A stretch of DNA of 64,000 bases from assembly GCA_045126215.1 (NCBI GenBank), contig JBGVOD010000051.1:41061-105060 (forward strand). Reading direction: 5' to 3'. This document shows positions 34,398-42,440 of this stretch, piece after piece; positions within the stretch are counted from its first letter, which is position 1; each line of letters begins with the position of its first letter. The notes beneath the pieces were generated by a model, which was not told the origin of the DNA, ran no database searches, and saw nothing but the letters and a program-made list of their open reading frames with translations. This DNA comes from SVEL01 sp045126215 (lineage in GTDB: Bacteria; Bacillota; Clostridia; Lachnospirales; Lachnospiraceae). The position numbers and the translations under genes were made by a program.

Positions 34398-36383
34398 TAG
34401 CTGCATAATCTTATTGCTTCTTTCGATGAATTTTGTCATAGCTTCAGGAGTAAGCTGTTCATGACTAATTACAGCAAGGTCATAAAGCTGTTCACAGAAT
34501 AATGGTACATTTTCATTGTTTTTATTTTCAAGAATATATTTTACAAGTGCATTTTTTGCATTAAGCACAAGAGTAAGCTTTGTTGGAAACATATTTGGAT
34601 CCATGCCCATCATTGTGTACATCTTCATCATATCCTGCATTCTACGTGTTTCTTCAGAAAGAGTAACCATAGAAGAGATATTTTCATCTTTGAGATTTTC
34701 AACTTTAACTTCTAAGGAATCATTATTGAGGGCTTTCTTGAATATTTCAGTTAAGTCTTTTGCATTTGCTTCAAATGATTCTTTATCTTCTTCCTTTGTT
34801 TCTTCCTTAAATGTGTCTGTAAGGTCTGAATCAATTCTTAAGAATTTAACACCTTCATTTTTCTGTTCGAGCTGAGAAATAAAAGGATTGTCGATGTTAT
34901 GATTTAAAATAACAGCGTCCATATTTTGATCTCTGAACATCTTGATGTATTGTCCCTGAGCAGTTTCATCTGTTACATAGAATACTGTGTTTTCATGGTG
35001 TTCTTTGTTCTTTTCTAAGCACTCTGGAAGAGTTAAATATTTGCCATCAATATTTTTAAATAAGATGTAGTCTGACATCTTTTCACAGAATTTTTCATCT
35101 TTGATACAACCAAATTTGATAAATGGATTGATGTCATCCCAGTATTTCTCATATGATTCTTTTTCTGTCTTGCACATGCCGGAAAGCTTGTCGGCAACCT
35201 TTTTTGTAATATATTCAGAAATCTTCTTTACAAAGCCATCATTCTGAAGGGCACTTCTTGAAACATTAAGAGGAAGGTCAGGGCAGTCAATAACACCTTT
35301 AAGGAGCATTAAGAACTCTGGAATAACTTCCTTAATATTATCAGCAATAAATACCTGGTTGTTGTATAACTTGATTGTACCTTCAATAGAATCATATTCA
35401 GTATTAATCTTAGGGAAGTAGAGGATACCCTTTAAGTTGAATGGGTAATCCATATTTAAATGAATCCAGAAGAGAGGCTCTTTGAAATCATTGAAAACTT
35501 TTGTATAAAAAGCCTTATATTCTTCTTCTGTACAGTCATTTGGATGTTTAGCCCAAAGAGGAGTAGTATCATTTAATGCAACAGGACGTTTAAGAATTTT
35601 TGCCTTCTTTGTCTCTGGAGTAATTACAACAGTTTCCTTTGTTCCGTCTTCGTTTTCTTTTTCTTCTGTTTTTTCAGGTTCAACGATTGTTTCAATTACA
35701 GTATCATCTTCTGTAACTTCCTCTGCAAGAACAGTTTCATACTGTGGTCCGGCAGTTTCATTTGTCAAAAAGATTTCGACTGGCATGAAAGAGCAGTATT
35801 TGTTAATTACTTCACGTGCTCTATATTCATTGGCAAATTCAAGACTATCTTCATTTAAGTATAATGTAATCTTTGTACCACGAGTCTCTTTGTCACCATC
35901 TTCTAATGTATATTCTGTACCGCCATCACATTCCCAATGAACAGGAGTAGCACCTTCTTTGTATGAAAGAGTATCAATTGTAACTTTGTCAGCTACCATA
36001 AATGAAGAGTAGAAACCAAGACCAAAGTGACCTATTATCTGATCTTCATTTGTCTTGTCTTTATACTGATTTAAAAATGCTTCTGCACCTGAAAAAGCAA
36101 TCTGACAGATGTATTCATTTACTTCATCTGCTGTCATACCAAGACCTGTATCAATGAATGTAAGTGTCTTATCTTTGTCATTTACTAAAACTTCGATTTT
36201 GAATTCATTATCATCAGGGAGCTGGTATTCACCCATAATTTCAAGCTTTTTAAGCTTTGTTATTGCATCACAACCATTAGAGATAAGTTCTCTAAAGAAA
36301 ATATCGTGGTCTGAATATAACCATTTCTTTATAATTGGAAAAATATTTTCACTGTTAATTGAAAGACTACCTTTTTTTGCCAT
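34386..36383 (-). CDS. htpG: HSP90-family chaperone HtpG
   Basis: ATP-dependent chaperone, 665 residues. The N-terminal GHKL ATPase has LISNGCDAITKLK (Mg-binding Asn and catalytic Glu just before it), DTGLGMTADEV and GHFGLGFYSSFMVAD. LNVSRSALQNDGFVKKI and LFKNIDGKYLTLPECLE mark the middle domain, and the C-terminus carries the dimer domain. An acidic insertion (about residues 215-250) explains the slight excess length. AGAAAGGAAGT precedes the ATG. A promoter and a CIRCE operator lie upstream, implying HrcA control. Confidence 0.95.
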   Translation of the reverse strand: MAKKGSLSINSENIFPIIKKWLYSDHDIFFRELISNGCDAITKLKKLEIMGEYQLPDDNEFKIEVLVNDKDKTLTFIDTGLGMTADEVNEYICQIAFSGAEAFLNQYKDKTNEDQIIGHFGLGFYSSFMVADKVTIDTLSYKEGATPVHWECDGGTEYTLEDGDKETRGTKITLYLNEDSLEFANEYRAREVINKYCSFMPVEIFLTNETAGPQYETVLAEEVTEDDTVIETIVEPEKTEEKENEDGTKETVVITPETKKAKILKRPVALNDTTPLWAKHPNDCTEEEYKAFYTKVFNDFKEPLFWIHLNMDYPFNLKGILYFPKINTEYDSIEGTIKLYNNQVFIADNIKEVIPEFLMLLKGVIDCPDLPLNVSRSALQNDGFVKKISEYITKKVADKLSGMCKTEKESYEKYWDDINPFIKFGCIKDEKFCEKMSDYILFKNIDGKYLTLPECLEKNKEHHENTVFYVTDETAQGQYIKMFRDQNMDAVILNHNIDNPFISQLEQKNEGVKFLRIDSDLTDTFKEETKEEDKESFEANAKDLTEIFKKALNNDSLEVKVENLKDENISSMVTLSEETRRMQDMMKMYTMMGMDPNMFPTKLTLVLNAKNALVKYILENKNNENVPLFCEQLYDLAVISHEQLTPEAMTKFIERSNKIMQLLCK

Positions 36384-36469
36384 TTTTTCTTTACTTCCTT
36401 TCTAGATTTTACATTTGCACTAGTGTTATTTTATGATGTTAGGGGTAAAAGGTATTTTGACCCTGGTAT

Positions 36470-36498
36470 CATTTTATCACTATAAAAGGATATGTCAA
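36470..36498 (-). promoter_or_regulatory. htpG promoter
   Basis: On the minus strand TTGACA (36498-36493), 17-bp spacer, TAAAAT (36475-36470). The predicted transcript starts near 36463 with an untranslated leader of about 80 bases. Confidence 0.75.
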
Positions 36499-36505
36499 GA
36501 GAAAA

Positions 36506-36532
36506 TTAGCACTCAAGTCAAATGAGTGCTAA
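36506..36532 (-). promoter_or_regulatory. CIRCE operator upstream of htpG
   Basis: A perfect TTAGCACTC - 9 bases - GAGTGCTAA, the HrcA binding site. It lies just upstream of the htpG -35 box rather than over the transcription start. HrcA is encoded at 42441-43514. Confidence 0.92.
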
Positions 36533-36562
36533 TAAAAACTTAAAGCTGAAACAATTATCATT

Positions 36563-36583
36563 AAAAAATCTTTTCCTAAAAGA
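36563..36583 (-). terminator. weak terminator after the lepA-hemW-DUF5721 operon
   Basis: On the minus strand TCTTTT - AGG - AAAAGA followed by TTTTTT. The stem is short and AT-rich, so efficiency is doubtful. Confidence 0.4.
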
Positions 36584-36596
36584 AAAAAATGAAATT

Positions 36597-37079
36597 TTAA
36601 AAAGAAGACAAAATTATTCTTTCAGCATATGAATCGAAAGCCTTTTCAATAGTCTTATCAAGAGTGAAACTCTTAAGTGAAGTAGCTGATATGCAATCAA
36701 GAGTACCATTCTCAAAACGTATATTCATATATAGTCCGGATATTTCGTCAACGTTATTTATGTCTATTCCATTCTGAGTAAGAAATTGTTCAACATGTTT
36801 AATTGGAAGTTTAAAAACAAGTAAGAACTTTGAAGGTGTTTTTTTTCCTTTTATTATTTGATAACAAATTGGCTTGAGTGATGACCAGCGAGATAGCTCC
36901 TTTTCCTCAAGTAAATTATATTCTTCTGATGTAAAAAATGGTTTGTAAAGATGTCCATTAATATTGAAAGTATTATATGTAGTGATAGAAACCTCTTCTA
37001 CAAGATATTCATCAAAGGTTGTATATGTCAGAAGTTTCCCCATAAATGTTTTAATATCTGATATATTTACAGAATTCAT
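36597..37079 (-). CDS. DUF5721-family protein
   Basis: A 160-residue soluble protein with no signal peptide. The pattern IKTFMGKLLTYTTFDEYLVEEVSITTYNTF followed by GHLYKPFFT resembles the DUF5721 family that follows hemW in many Lachnospiraceae (family name from memory, given as split blocks: IKTFMGKLL, VEEVSITTYNTF). PSKFLLVFKLP and GLYMNIRFENGTL are further beta-strand-like segments. AGAAAGGA precedes the ATG, 18 bp after hemW. The function is unknown. The stable link with lepA-hemW suggests a housekeeping role. Confidence 0.7.
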   Translation of the reverse strand: MNSVNISDIKTFMGKLLTYTTFDEYLVEEVSITTYNTFNINGHLYKPFFTSEEYNLLEEKELSRWSSLKPICYQIIKGKKTPSKFLLVFKLPIKHVEQFLTQNGIDINNVDEISGLYMNIRFENGTLDCISATSLKSFTLDKTIEKAFDSYAERIILSSF

Positions 37080-37097
37080 AGAGTCAGATCCTTTCTT

Positions 37098-38294
37098 CTA
37101 TAACAAAAATTCGGATAAAACATAATTACTTACGTCAATTCCAATAGGTGTTAATTTTATATAGTCATTTTCTATTTTTATAAGATTATCATTTTGTAAT
37201 TTGGGTAGTACATCCTTATAGATGTTTAACATATTTGTACCAAACAGTTCATAAAATAAAGGAATAGATACGCCTTCTATCTTTCTTAAACCTAGAAACA
37301 TATATTCTTCCATTTGATCTTTAAGAGAAAGCTCTGTTATGTCAGTCATAATGGCAGATGGTGAAGAACTATTTTCAATATAGTTATGAAGATCATCAAT
37401 GTTTTTGTATCTTATATTGTCAATAAGAGAAGAAGCTCCAAGCCCCATACCCAGATAATCCTTACGCTCCCAATATGAAAGATTATGTTTACATTCATAA
37501 GAGGGCTTTGAATAATTTGATATCTCATATCTATGATATCCAAATGATTCTAATGTTTCCAAAGTTTTATAGTACATTTCTCTTTCAGTATCTTCATCTG
37601 GAAGTAAATCTTCATGACCATCATATATAAAAGAATAGAGAGGTGTACCTTCCTCTAATATAAGACTATAAGCCGATATATGAGTAGGATTAAGCTTTGC
37701 AACCTTCATAAGTGTCTCAAGATAACTTTTAAGCGTCTGATAGGGAAGAGCCGACATCAAATCGATGTTAATATTTGAAAAGCCTGCATCAATAGCATCA
37801 TTGTAGCTTTCCATAAATTGAACATATGAGTGGATTCTTCCAATAGCTTTAAGTTCATCATCATTTGCTGATTGAAGACCAATGCTTAAGCGATTTATAC
37901 CAGAATATTTATAATCATTAAGCTTTAATAGATTAAGCGTTCCCGGATTGCACTCAATTGTAATTTCTGCATCTTTTTCTATATGATAATATTTTGAAAT
38001 TGTATTTATAATATTATATATTTTTTTTGATTCTAAAATAGAAGGAGTGCCACCACCAATAAATATTGTAGATATTTGTCTGTTATTATGTAACTGGCTC
38101 CTTAAGATAATCTCTTTTATTAGAGAATCGACATATTTTGATTTGGTATCTTCATCACATTTAAATGATAGAAAATCACAATATTTACATTTATTTACAC
38201 AAAAGGGGATATGTAAATATATCCCCATAGAGTTATCTTTTGTGTAATTGGTTGTATCAAGTTTATTATTGATTATGTTATTATGATGTTCCAT
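37098..38294 (-). CDS. hemW: HemW (coproporphyrinogen III oxidase-like radical SAM protein)
   Basis: A 398-residue radical-SAM protein. The cluster motif is C32-x3-C36-x2-C39 in FCVNKCKYCDF. FIGGGTPSIL, EITIECNPGT, NRLSIGLQSA, SALPYQT and GLGASSL follow in the HemW order. The extra cysteine that true coproporphyrinogen dehydrogenase (HemN) has after the motif (CxxxCxxCxC) is absent (CDF), fitting the heme-chaperone HemW. AGGAG within the last codons of lepA serves as ribosome-binding site, so the pair is coupled. Confidence 0.93.
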   Translation of the reverse strand: MEHHNNIINNKLDTTNYTKDNSMGIYLHIPFCVNKCKYCDFLSFKCDEDTKSKYVDSLIKEIILRSQLHNNRQISTIFIGGGTPSILESKKIYNIINTISKYYHIEKDAEITIECNPGTLNLLKLNDYKYSGINRLSIGLQSANDDELKAIGRIHSYVQFMESYNDAIDAGFSNINIDLMSALPYQTLKSYLETLMKVAKLNPTHISAYSLILEEGTPLYSFIYDGHEDLLPDEDTEREMYYKTLETLESFGYHRYEISNYSKPSYECKHNLSYWERKDYLGMGLGASSLIDNIRYKNIDDLHNYIENSSSPSAIMTDITELSLKDQMEEYMFLGLRKIEGVSIPLFYELFGTNMLNIYKDVLPKLQNDNLIKIENDYIKLTPIGIDVSNYVLSEFLL

Positions 38295-38297
38295 TTT

Positions 38298-40109
38298 TTA
38301 CTCCTGATCAAGCTTAAGAACTGACATAAAGGCTTTTTGTGGTATTTCAACATTTCCAACCTGACGCATACGCTTTTTACCTTCTTTTTGTTTTTCAAGA
38401 AGTTTCTTCTTACGGGAAATATCACCACCGTAACATTTTGCAAGAACGTCTTTTCTCATAGCTTTAACTGTTTCTCTTGCAATGATTTTACTGCCTATTG
38501 CAGCCTGAATTGGAATCTCAAATAAGTGACGAGGTATTTCATCTTTTAATTTTTCACACATCTTTCTTCCACGTTCATATGCTGTAGAAGAGTGAACGAT
38601 GAATGAAAGTGCATCAACTTCTTCCTTATTGATTAAAATATCAAGTTTTACAAGGTCAGACTGTACATATCCCTTTAATTCATAATCAAAAGAAGCGTAA
38701 CCTCTTGAACGGGATTTCAATGCATCAAAGAAATCATAGATGATTTCATTTAATGGAAGATTATATTTTAATAATGCTCTTGATCCTTCTATATAGTCCA
38801 TTCCGAGATATTCGCCACGTCTTTCCTGACAAAGCTCCATAATCGCACCAATGAATTCTGTTGTAACCATAATCTCAGCAGATACAACAGGTTCTTCCAT
38901 AAAATCTATTTCTGAAGGATCAGGAAGATTAGAAGGATTTGTTAATTCAAATACAGTACCATCATTTTTATGTACCTTATATATAACACCTGGAGCAGTA
39001 GTAACAAGGTCAAGGTTATATTCTCTCTCCAAACGTTCCTGAATAATCTCTAAATGAAGTAGTCCAAGGAAACCACATCTGAAACCAAAGCCAAGAGCAA
39101 TAGATGTCTCAGGCTCGAACGAAAGCGCAGCATCATTTAGCTGTAATTTTTCAAGAGCATCTCTAAGGTCAGAATATTTTGCACTGTCAGTTGGATATAA
39201 ACCGCAATAAACCATTGAGTTTACTTTTTTGTAGCCTGGAAGTGGCTCGTCACAAGGACGGTTAAGTTCTGTAATAGTATCACCAACAGAAGTATCCTTT
39301 ACATTTTTGATACTAGCTGTAATATATCCTACCATGCCTGCTGAAAGCTCATCACAAGGGATAAACTGTCCTGCACCAAAGTAACCAACCTCAACAACAT
39401 TAGCTGTAGCACCAGTAGCCATCATTTTAATTGATGTACCAGCTTTGACAGTACCATTTTTGATACGACAGAATACAATAACACCTTTATATGAATCATA
39501 AAGACTATCGAATATCAATGCCTGTAATGGCGCATCTTTATCACCGACAGGAGAAGGTACTTTGTTTACAATAGCTTCAAGAACTTCTTCTATATTAAGT
39601 CCTGTTTTGGCAGAAATACGTGGCGCATCATGAGCTTCAATTCCAATAACGTCTTCGATTTCGTTTGCAACTCTGTCAGGGTCTGCACTTGGAAGATCAA
39701 TCTTATTTATAACTGGTATAACATCAAGGTCATGATCTAAAGCAAGGAATACATTGGCAAGAGTCTGTGCTTCAACACCTTGTGCTGCATCAACAACAAG
39801 AATGGCTCCATCACAGGCTGCAAGGCTTCTTGATACTTCATAATTAAAGTCTACATGACCTGGAGTATCAATAAGATTGAAGATATATTCTTCACCATCA
39901 TTTGCTTTATATACTGTACGGACAGTCTGAGCTTTGATTGTAATACCTCTTTCTCTTTCAAGCTCCATATTGTCAAGAACCTGTGCCTGCATTTCTCTTG
40001 AAGTAAGAAGACCGGTTTTTTCAATGATTCTATCTGCTAAAGTAGATTTACCATGGTCGATGTGGGCGATGATACAAAAATTTCTTATTTTATTCTGATC
40101 TACTGACAT
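38298..40109 (-). CDS. lepA: elongation factor 4 (LepA)
   Basis: Ribosome-associated GTPase of 603 residues. The P-loop is AHIDHGKST (15-23), the switch II DTPGHVDF, and G4 is NKIDLPSADP. LGFGFRCGFLGLLHLEI is the LepA-specific block in domain III, and the C-terminal domain ends with KCYGGDISRKKKLLEKQKEGKKRMRQ-type sequence (blocks CYGGDISRKKKLL and GNVEIPQKAF). GGAG precedes the ATG on the minus strand. It leads the lepA-hemW-DUF5721 operon. Confidence 0.97.
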   Translation of the reverse strand: MSVDQNKIRNFCIIAHIDHGKSTLADRIIEKTGLLTSREMQAQVLDNMELERERGITIKAQTVRTVYKANDGEEYIFNLIDTPGHVDFNYEVSRSLAACDGAILVVDAAQGVEAQTLANVFLALDHDLDVIPVINKIDLPSADPDRVANEIEDVIGIEAHDAPRISAKTGLNIEEVLEAIVNKVPSPVGDKDAPLQALIFDSLYDSYKGVIVFCRIKNGTVKAGTSIKMMATGATANVVEVGYFGAGQFIPCDELSAGMVGYITASIKNVKDTSVGDTITELNRPCDEPLPGYKKVNSMVYCGLYPTDSAKYSDLRDALEKLQLNDAALSFEPETSIALGFGFRCGFLGLLHLEIIQERLEREYNLDLVTTAPGVIYKVHKNDGTVFELTNPSNLPDPSEIDFMEEPVVSAEIMVTTEFIGAIMELCQERRGEYLGMDYIEGSRALLKYNLPLNEIIYDFFDALKSRSRGYASFDYELKGYVQSDLVKLDILINKEEVDALSFIVHSSTAYERGRKMCEKLKDEIPRHLFEIPIQAAIGSKIIARETVKAMRKDVLAKCYGGDISRKKKLLEKQKEGKKRMRQVGNVEIPQKAFMSVLKLDQE

Positions 40110-40172
40110 TTTTATCTCCTAATTTAAATAATGGTTGATTAGGCTATGAACACCTAAAACAGATAAAGTATT

Positions 40173-40201
40173 GTTATATTGTATATATTTACTTAATACA
40201 A
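40173..40201 (-). promoter_or_regulatory. candidate lepA promoter
   Basis: On the minus strand TTGTAT (40201-40196), 17-bp spacer, TATAAC (40178-40173), 64 bp before the lepA start. Confidence 0.5.
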
Positions 40202-40264
40202 CAGTAGTAATAGTATACATTTTATAGGTAAAAATCGCAAGTTGTAATTTAATATGAACATTAC

Positions 40265-40293
40265 TTGAATTTGACAAAAAAAAAATGTATAAT
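40265..40293 (+). promoter_or_regulatory. pgi promoter
   Basis: TTGAAT (40265-40270), 17-bp spacer including a run of ten As, TATAAT (40288-40293), 44 bp before the ATG. A second TTGACA at 40271 is too close to the -10 box to be used. Confidence 0.7.
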
Positions 40294-40336
40294 CACATAG
40301 TTAAAAACAATTATCGAAAAATAGGAGGATTTCCAA

Positions 40337-41917
40337 ATGGTATCATGGAACAACTTAGATACACTTGCATCTTATCAGGATGTAAAAAATGTTAATCGCG
40401 TAAATCTTATTGACGCAATGTCAGGCGAAAACGGCGCAGAACGTGTTAAGAAGTATAGCTCACCTATGGCAGCTGGTCTTTCATTCAATTATGCATCAAA
40501 GCAGGTAGATGATACAGTTCTTGATGCTCTTATTAAATTAGCTAAAGAAGCACAGCTTTTAGAAAAATTCGAAGCTCTTTACAATGGTGAAGTAGTTAAT
40601 ACAGGTGAAAAGCGTCTTGTTCTTCATCATATGACACGTGGACAGCTTGGTAATGCTGTTGAAGCTGATGGTGTTGATAAGCGTACTTTCTATGTAGCAC
40701 AGCAGGAAAAAATCGCTGAATTTGCTAACAAGGTTCATAATGGTGAAATCACAAATGCTGCTGGTGAAAAGTTTACAACAGTTGTTCAAATCGGTATCGG
40801 CGGAAGTGATTTAGGTCCACGTGCTATGTATTTAGCACTTGAAAACTGGGCTAAAAAGAATAATACATTTAAGATGGAAGCAAAATTCATCAGTAACGTA
40901 GATCCTGATGATGCAGCAGCAGTATTAAATTCAATTGATGTTGCTCATTCTATCTTCGTACTTGTTTCAAAATCAGGTACAACACTTGAAACATTAACAA
41001 ATGAATCATTCGTTAAAGATGCTTTGGCAAAGGCAGGTTTAGATGCTTCTAAGCATATGATTGCTGTAACAAGTGAAACATCTCCACTCGCTAAGAGTGA
41101 TGATTATCTTGCTGCATTCTTTATGGATGATTATATCGGAGGACGTTTCTCTTCTACATCTGCAGTTGGTGGGGCAGTATTATCACTTGCATTTGGTCCT
41201 GAAGTATTTGCTCAGTTCCTTAATGGTGCAGCAGAAGAAGACAAGCTTGCAAAGAATACAGATGTATTGGCAAACCCAGATATGCTTGATGCATTAATCG
41301 GTGTATATGAAAGAAATGTACTTGGTTACCCATGTACAGCAGTTCTTCCATATTCACAGGCACTTAGCCGTTTTCCAGCACATCTTCAGCAGTTAGATAT
41401 GGAATCAAATGGTAAGTCTGTAAATCGTGATGGTGGAGACATCAACTACGTTACAGGTCCAATCATCTTTGGTGAACCAGGTACAAACGGTCAGCATTCA
41501 TTCTACCAGTTACTTCACCAGGGAACAGATATTGTTCCACTTCAGTTCATTGGCTTCAAGAACAATCAGCTTGATACAGATGTTGTTATTCAGGATAGCA
41601 CAAGCCAGCAGAAGCTCTGTGCAAACGTTGCTGCTCAGATTGTAGCTTTCGCTTGCGGTAAGTCAAACGATGACAAGAATAAGAACTTTGAAGGTGGTCG
41701 TCCATCAAGTATCATCATTGGTGATCAGGTAAATCCTGCATCTCTTGGTGCACTTTTAGCTCACTTTGAAAATAAGATTATGTTCCAGGGATTCTTATGG
41801 AACATCAACAGTTTCGACCAGGAGGGTGTACAGCTTGGAAAAGTATTAGCTAAGAAAGTACTTGCTCACGAGACAGAAGGTGCCCTTAAGGTATATAGTG
41901 ATTTATTAAATATTTAA
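40337..41917 (+). CDS. pgi: glucose-6-phosphate isomerase
   Basis: Interconverts glucose-6-phosphate and fructose-6-phosphate in glycolysis. It has 526 residues, longer than the roughly 450 of many Firmicutes enzymes. IGIGGSDLGPRAMYLAL, VSKSGTTLETLTNE, GGRFSSTSAVGG and NGQHSFYQLLHQGTD are the PGI signatures, including the phosphate-binding Ser/Thr set and the catalytic Glu/His regions. AGGAGG precedes the ATG. Codon use favours GTT, GCT and AAG, as in a highly expressed gene. Confidence 0.96.
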   Translation: MVSWNNLDTLASYQDVKNVNRVNLIDAMSGENGAERVKKYSSPMAAGLSFNYASKQVDDTVLDALIKLAKEAQLLEKFEALYNGEVVNTGEKRLVLHHMTRGQLGNAVEADGVDKRTFYVAQQEKIAEFANKVHNGEITNAAGEKFTTVVQIGIGGSDLGPRAMYLALENWAKKNNTFKMEAKFISNVDPDDAAAVLNSIDVAHSIFVLVSKSGTTLETLTNESFVKDALAKAGLDASKHMIAVTSETSPLAKSDDYLAAFFMDDYIGGRFSSTSAVGGAVLSLAFGPEVFAQFLNGAAEEDKLAKNTDVLANPDMLDALIGVYERNVLGYPCTAVLPYSQALSRFPAHLQQLDMESNGKSVNRDGGDINYVTGPIIFGEPGTNGQHSFYQLLHQGTDIVPLQFIGFKNNQLDTDVVIQDSTSQQKLCANVAAQIVAFACGKSNDDKNKNFEGGRPSSIIIGDQVNPASLGALLAHFENKIMFQGFLWNINSFDQEGVQLGKVLAKKVLAHETEGALKVYSDLLNI

Positions 41918-41924
41918 TTTGTAG

Positions 41925-42012
41925 ATACCAGGGTCAAATAGACATAAAATCCGATGCAAGCATGCATGCAGGAGGGTTTATGTCCAGTTGACCCGCAAAA
42001 ACAACGAAAAGT
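41925..42012 (+). repeat. 88-bp hairpin repeat, copy 1
   Basis: Starts ATACCAGGGTCAAATAGACA. Nested arms GGGTCAA (41931-41937) / TTGACCC (41988-41994) and GACATAAA (41941-41948) / TTTATGTC (41977-41984) give a long interrupted hairpin. Copy 2 at 42111 is identical at 86 of 88 positions. Confidence 0.9.
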
Positions 42013-42014
42013 AG

Positions 42015-42088
42015 CCATTTTTCGTAGAAAAATGGGCGGATTTGAGGTGTTTTTAGGATTGCGTGAGTGTGAAACACGAAGCAATCCT
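42015..42088 (+). repeat. two hairpins between the 88-bp repeats
   Basis: CCATTTTT (42015-42022) pairs with AAAAATGG (42028-42035). AGGATTGC (42055-42062) pairs with GCAATCCT (42081-42088), enclosing GTGT (42067-42070) / ACAC (42074-42077). Neither is followed by a U-tract. Confidence 0.7.
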
Positions 42089-42110
42089 TGGTATCTCTTT
42101 TTTCATTTTA

Positions 42111-42198
42111 ATACCAGGGTCAAATAGACATAAAATCCGATGCAAGTATGCTTGCAGGAGGGTTTATGTCCAGTTGACCCGCAAAAACAACGAAAAGT
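42111..42198 (+). repeat. 88-bp hairpin repeat, copy 2
   Basis: Same arms as copy 1. The two differences both lie in the apical loop, where copy 2 can form TGCAAG / CTTGCA around TATG. Confidence 0.9.
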
Positions 42199-42201
42199 AT
42201 T

Positions 42202-42237
42202 CAAAAGGCGGTTGCGCAAAAGTGCAATCGCCTTTTG
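42202..42237 (+). terminator. strong hairpin between the repeats and the hrcA promoter
   Basis: CAAAAGGCGGTTGC (42202-42215) pairs with GCAATCGCCTTTTG (42224-42237), 14 bp with one G-U pair and an 8-base loop. It lacks an immediate U-tract (a T-rich run starts only at 42262), so it is a probable but atypical end point for pgi transcription. Confidence 0.5.
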
Positions 42238-42299
42238 GATATTACAGATATCTAAAACGTGTTTTCTTTAGTTTTTTTTTTATTTCTTAGAAAAAATAC

Positions 42300-42328
42300 T
42301 TGACATAGATAAATGTGAGTGATAATTT
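42300..42328 (+). promoter_or_regulatory. hrcA operon promoter
   Basis: TTGACA (42300-42305), then TAATTT (42323-42328) at 17 bp or GATAAT (42321-42326) at 15 bp. The CIRCE site follows 12 bases later, over the expected start of transcription. Confidence 0.7.
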
Positions 42329-42339
42329 ATATCTAGATG

Positions 42340-42366
42340 TTAGCACTCCTAAAAGTTGAGTGCTAA
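42340..42366 (+). promoter_or_regulatory. CIRCE operator of the hrcA-grpE-dnaK-dnaJ operon
   Basis: A perfect TTAGCACTC - CTAAAAGTT - GAGTGCTAA. It is the canonical HrcA target in the usual place between promoter and first gene. Confidence 0.97.
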
Positions 42367-42440
42367 TAAAACAAAAACATTTGCACATACTAAAGGATAT
42401 GTACCAAAAAGGTACTACACTTATAAAAGGAAGTGAGCTT

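Noticed and set aside
42063..42290. 75-codon frame between pgi and hrcA
   Set aside because: It runs through the 88-bp repeat and two hairpins and resembles no protein.
42360..42440. 27-residue N-terminal extension of HrcA from an ATG within CIRCE
   Set aside because: The ATG is inside the operator. TTG at 42441 has a good ribosome-binding site and gives the family N-terminus.
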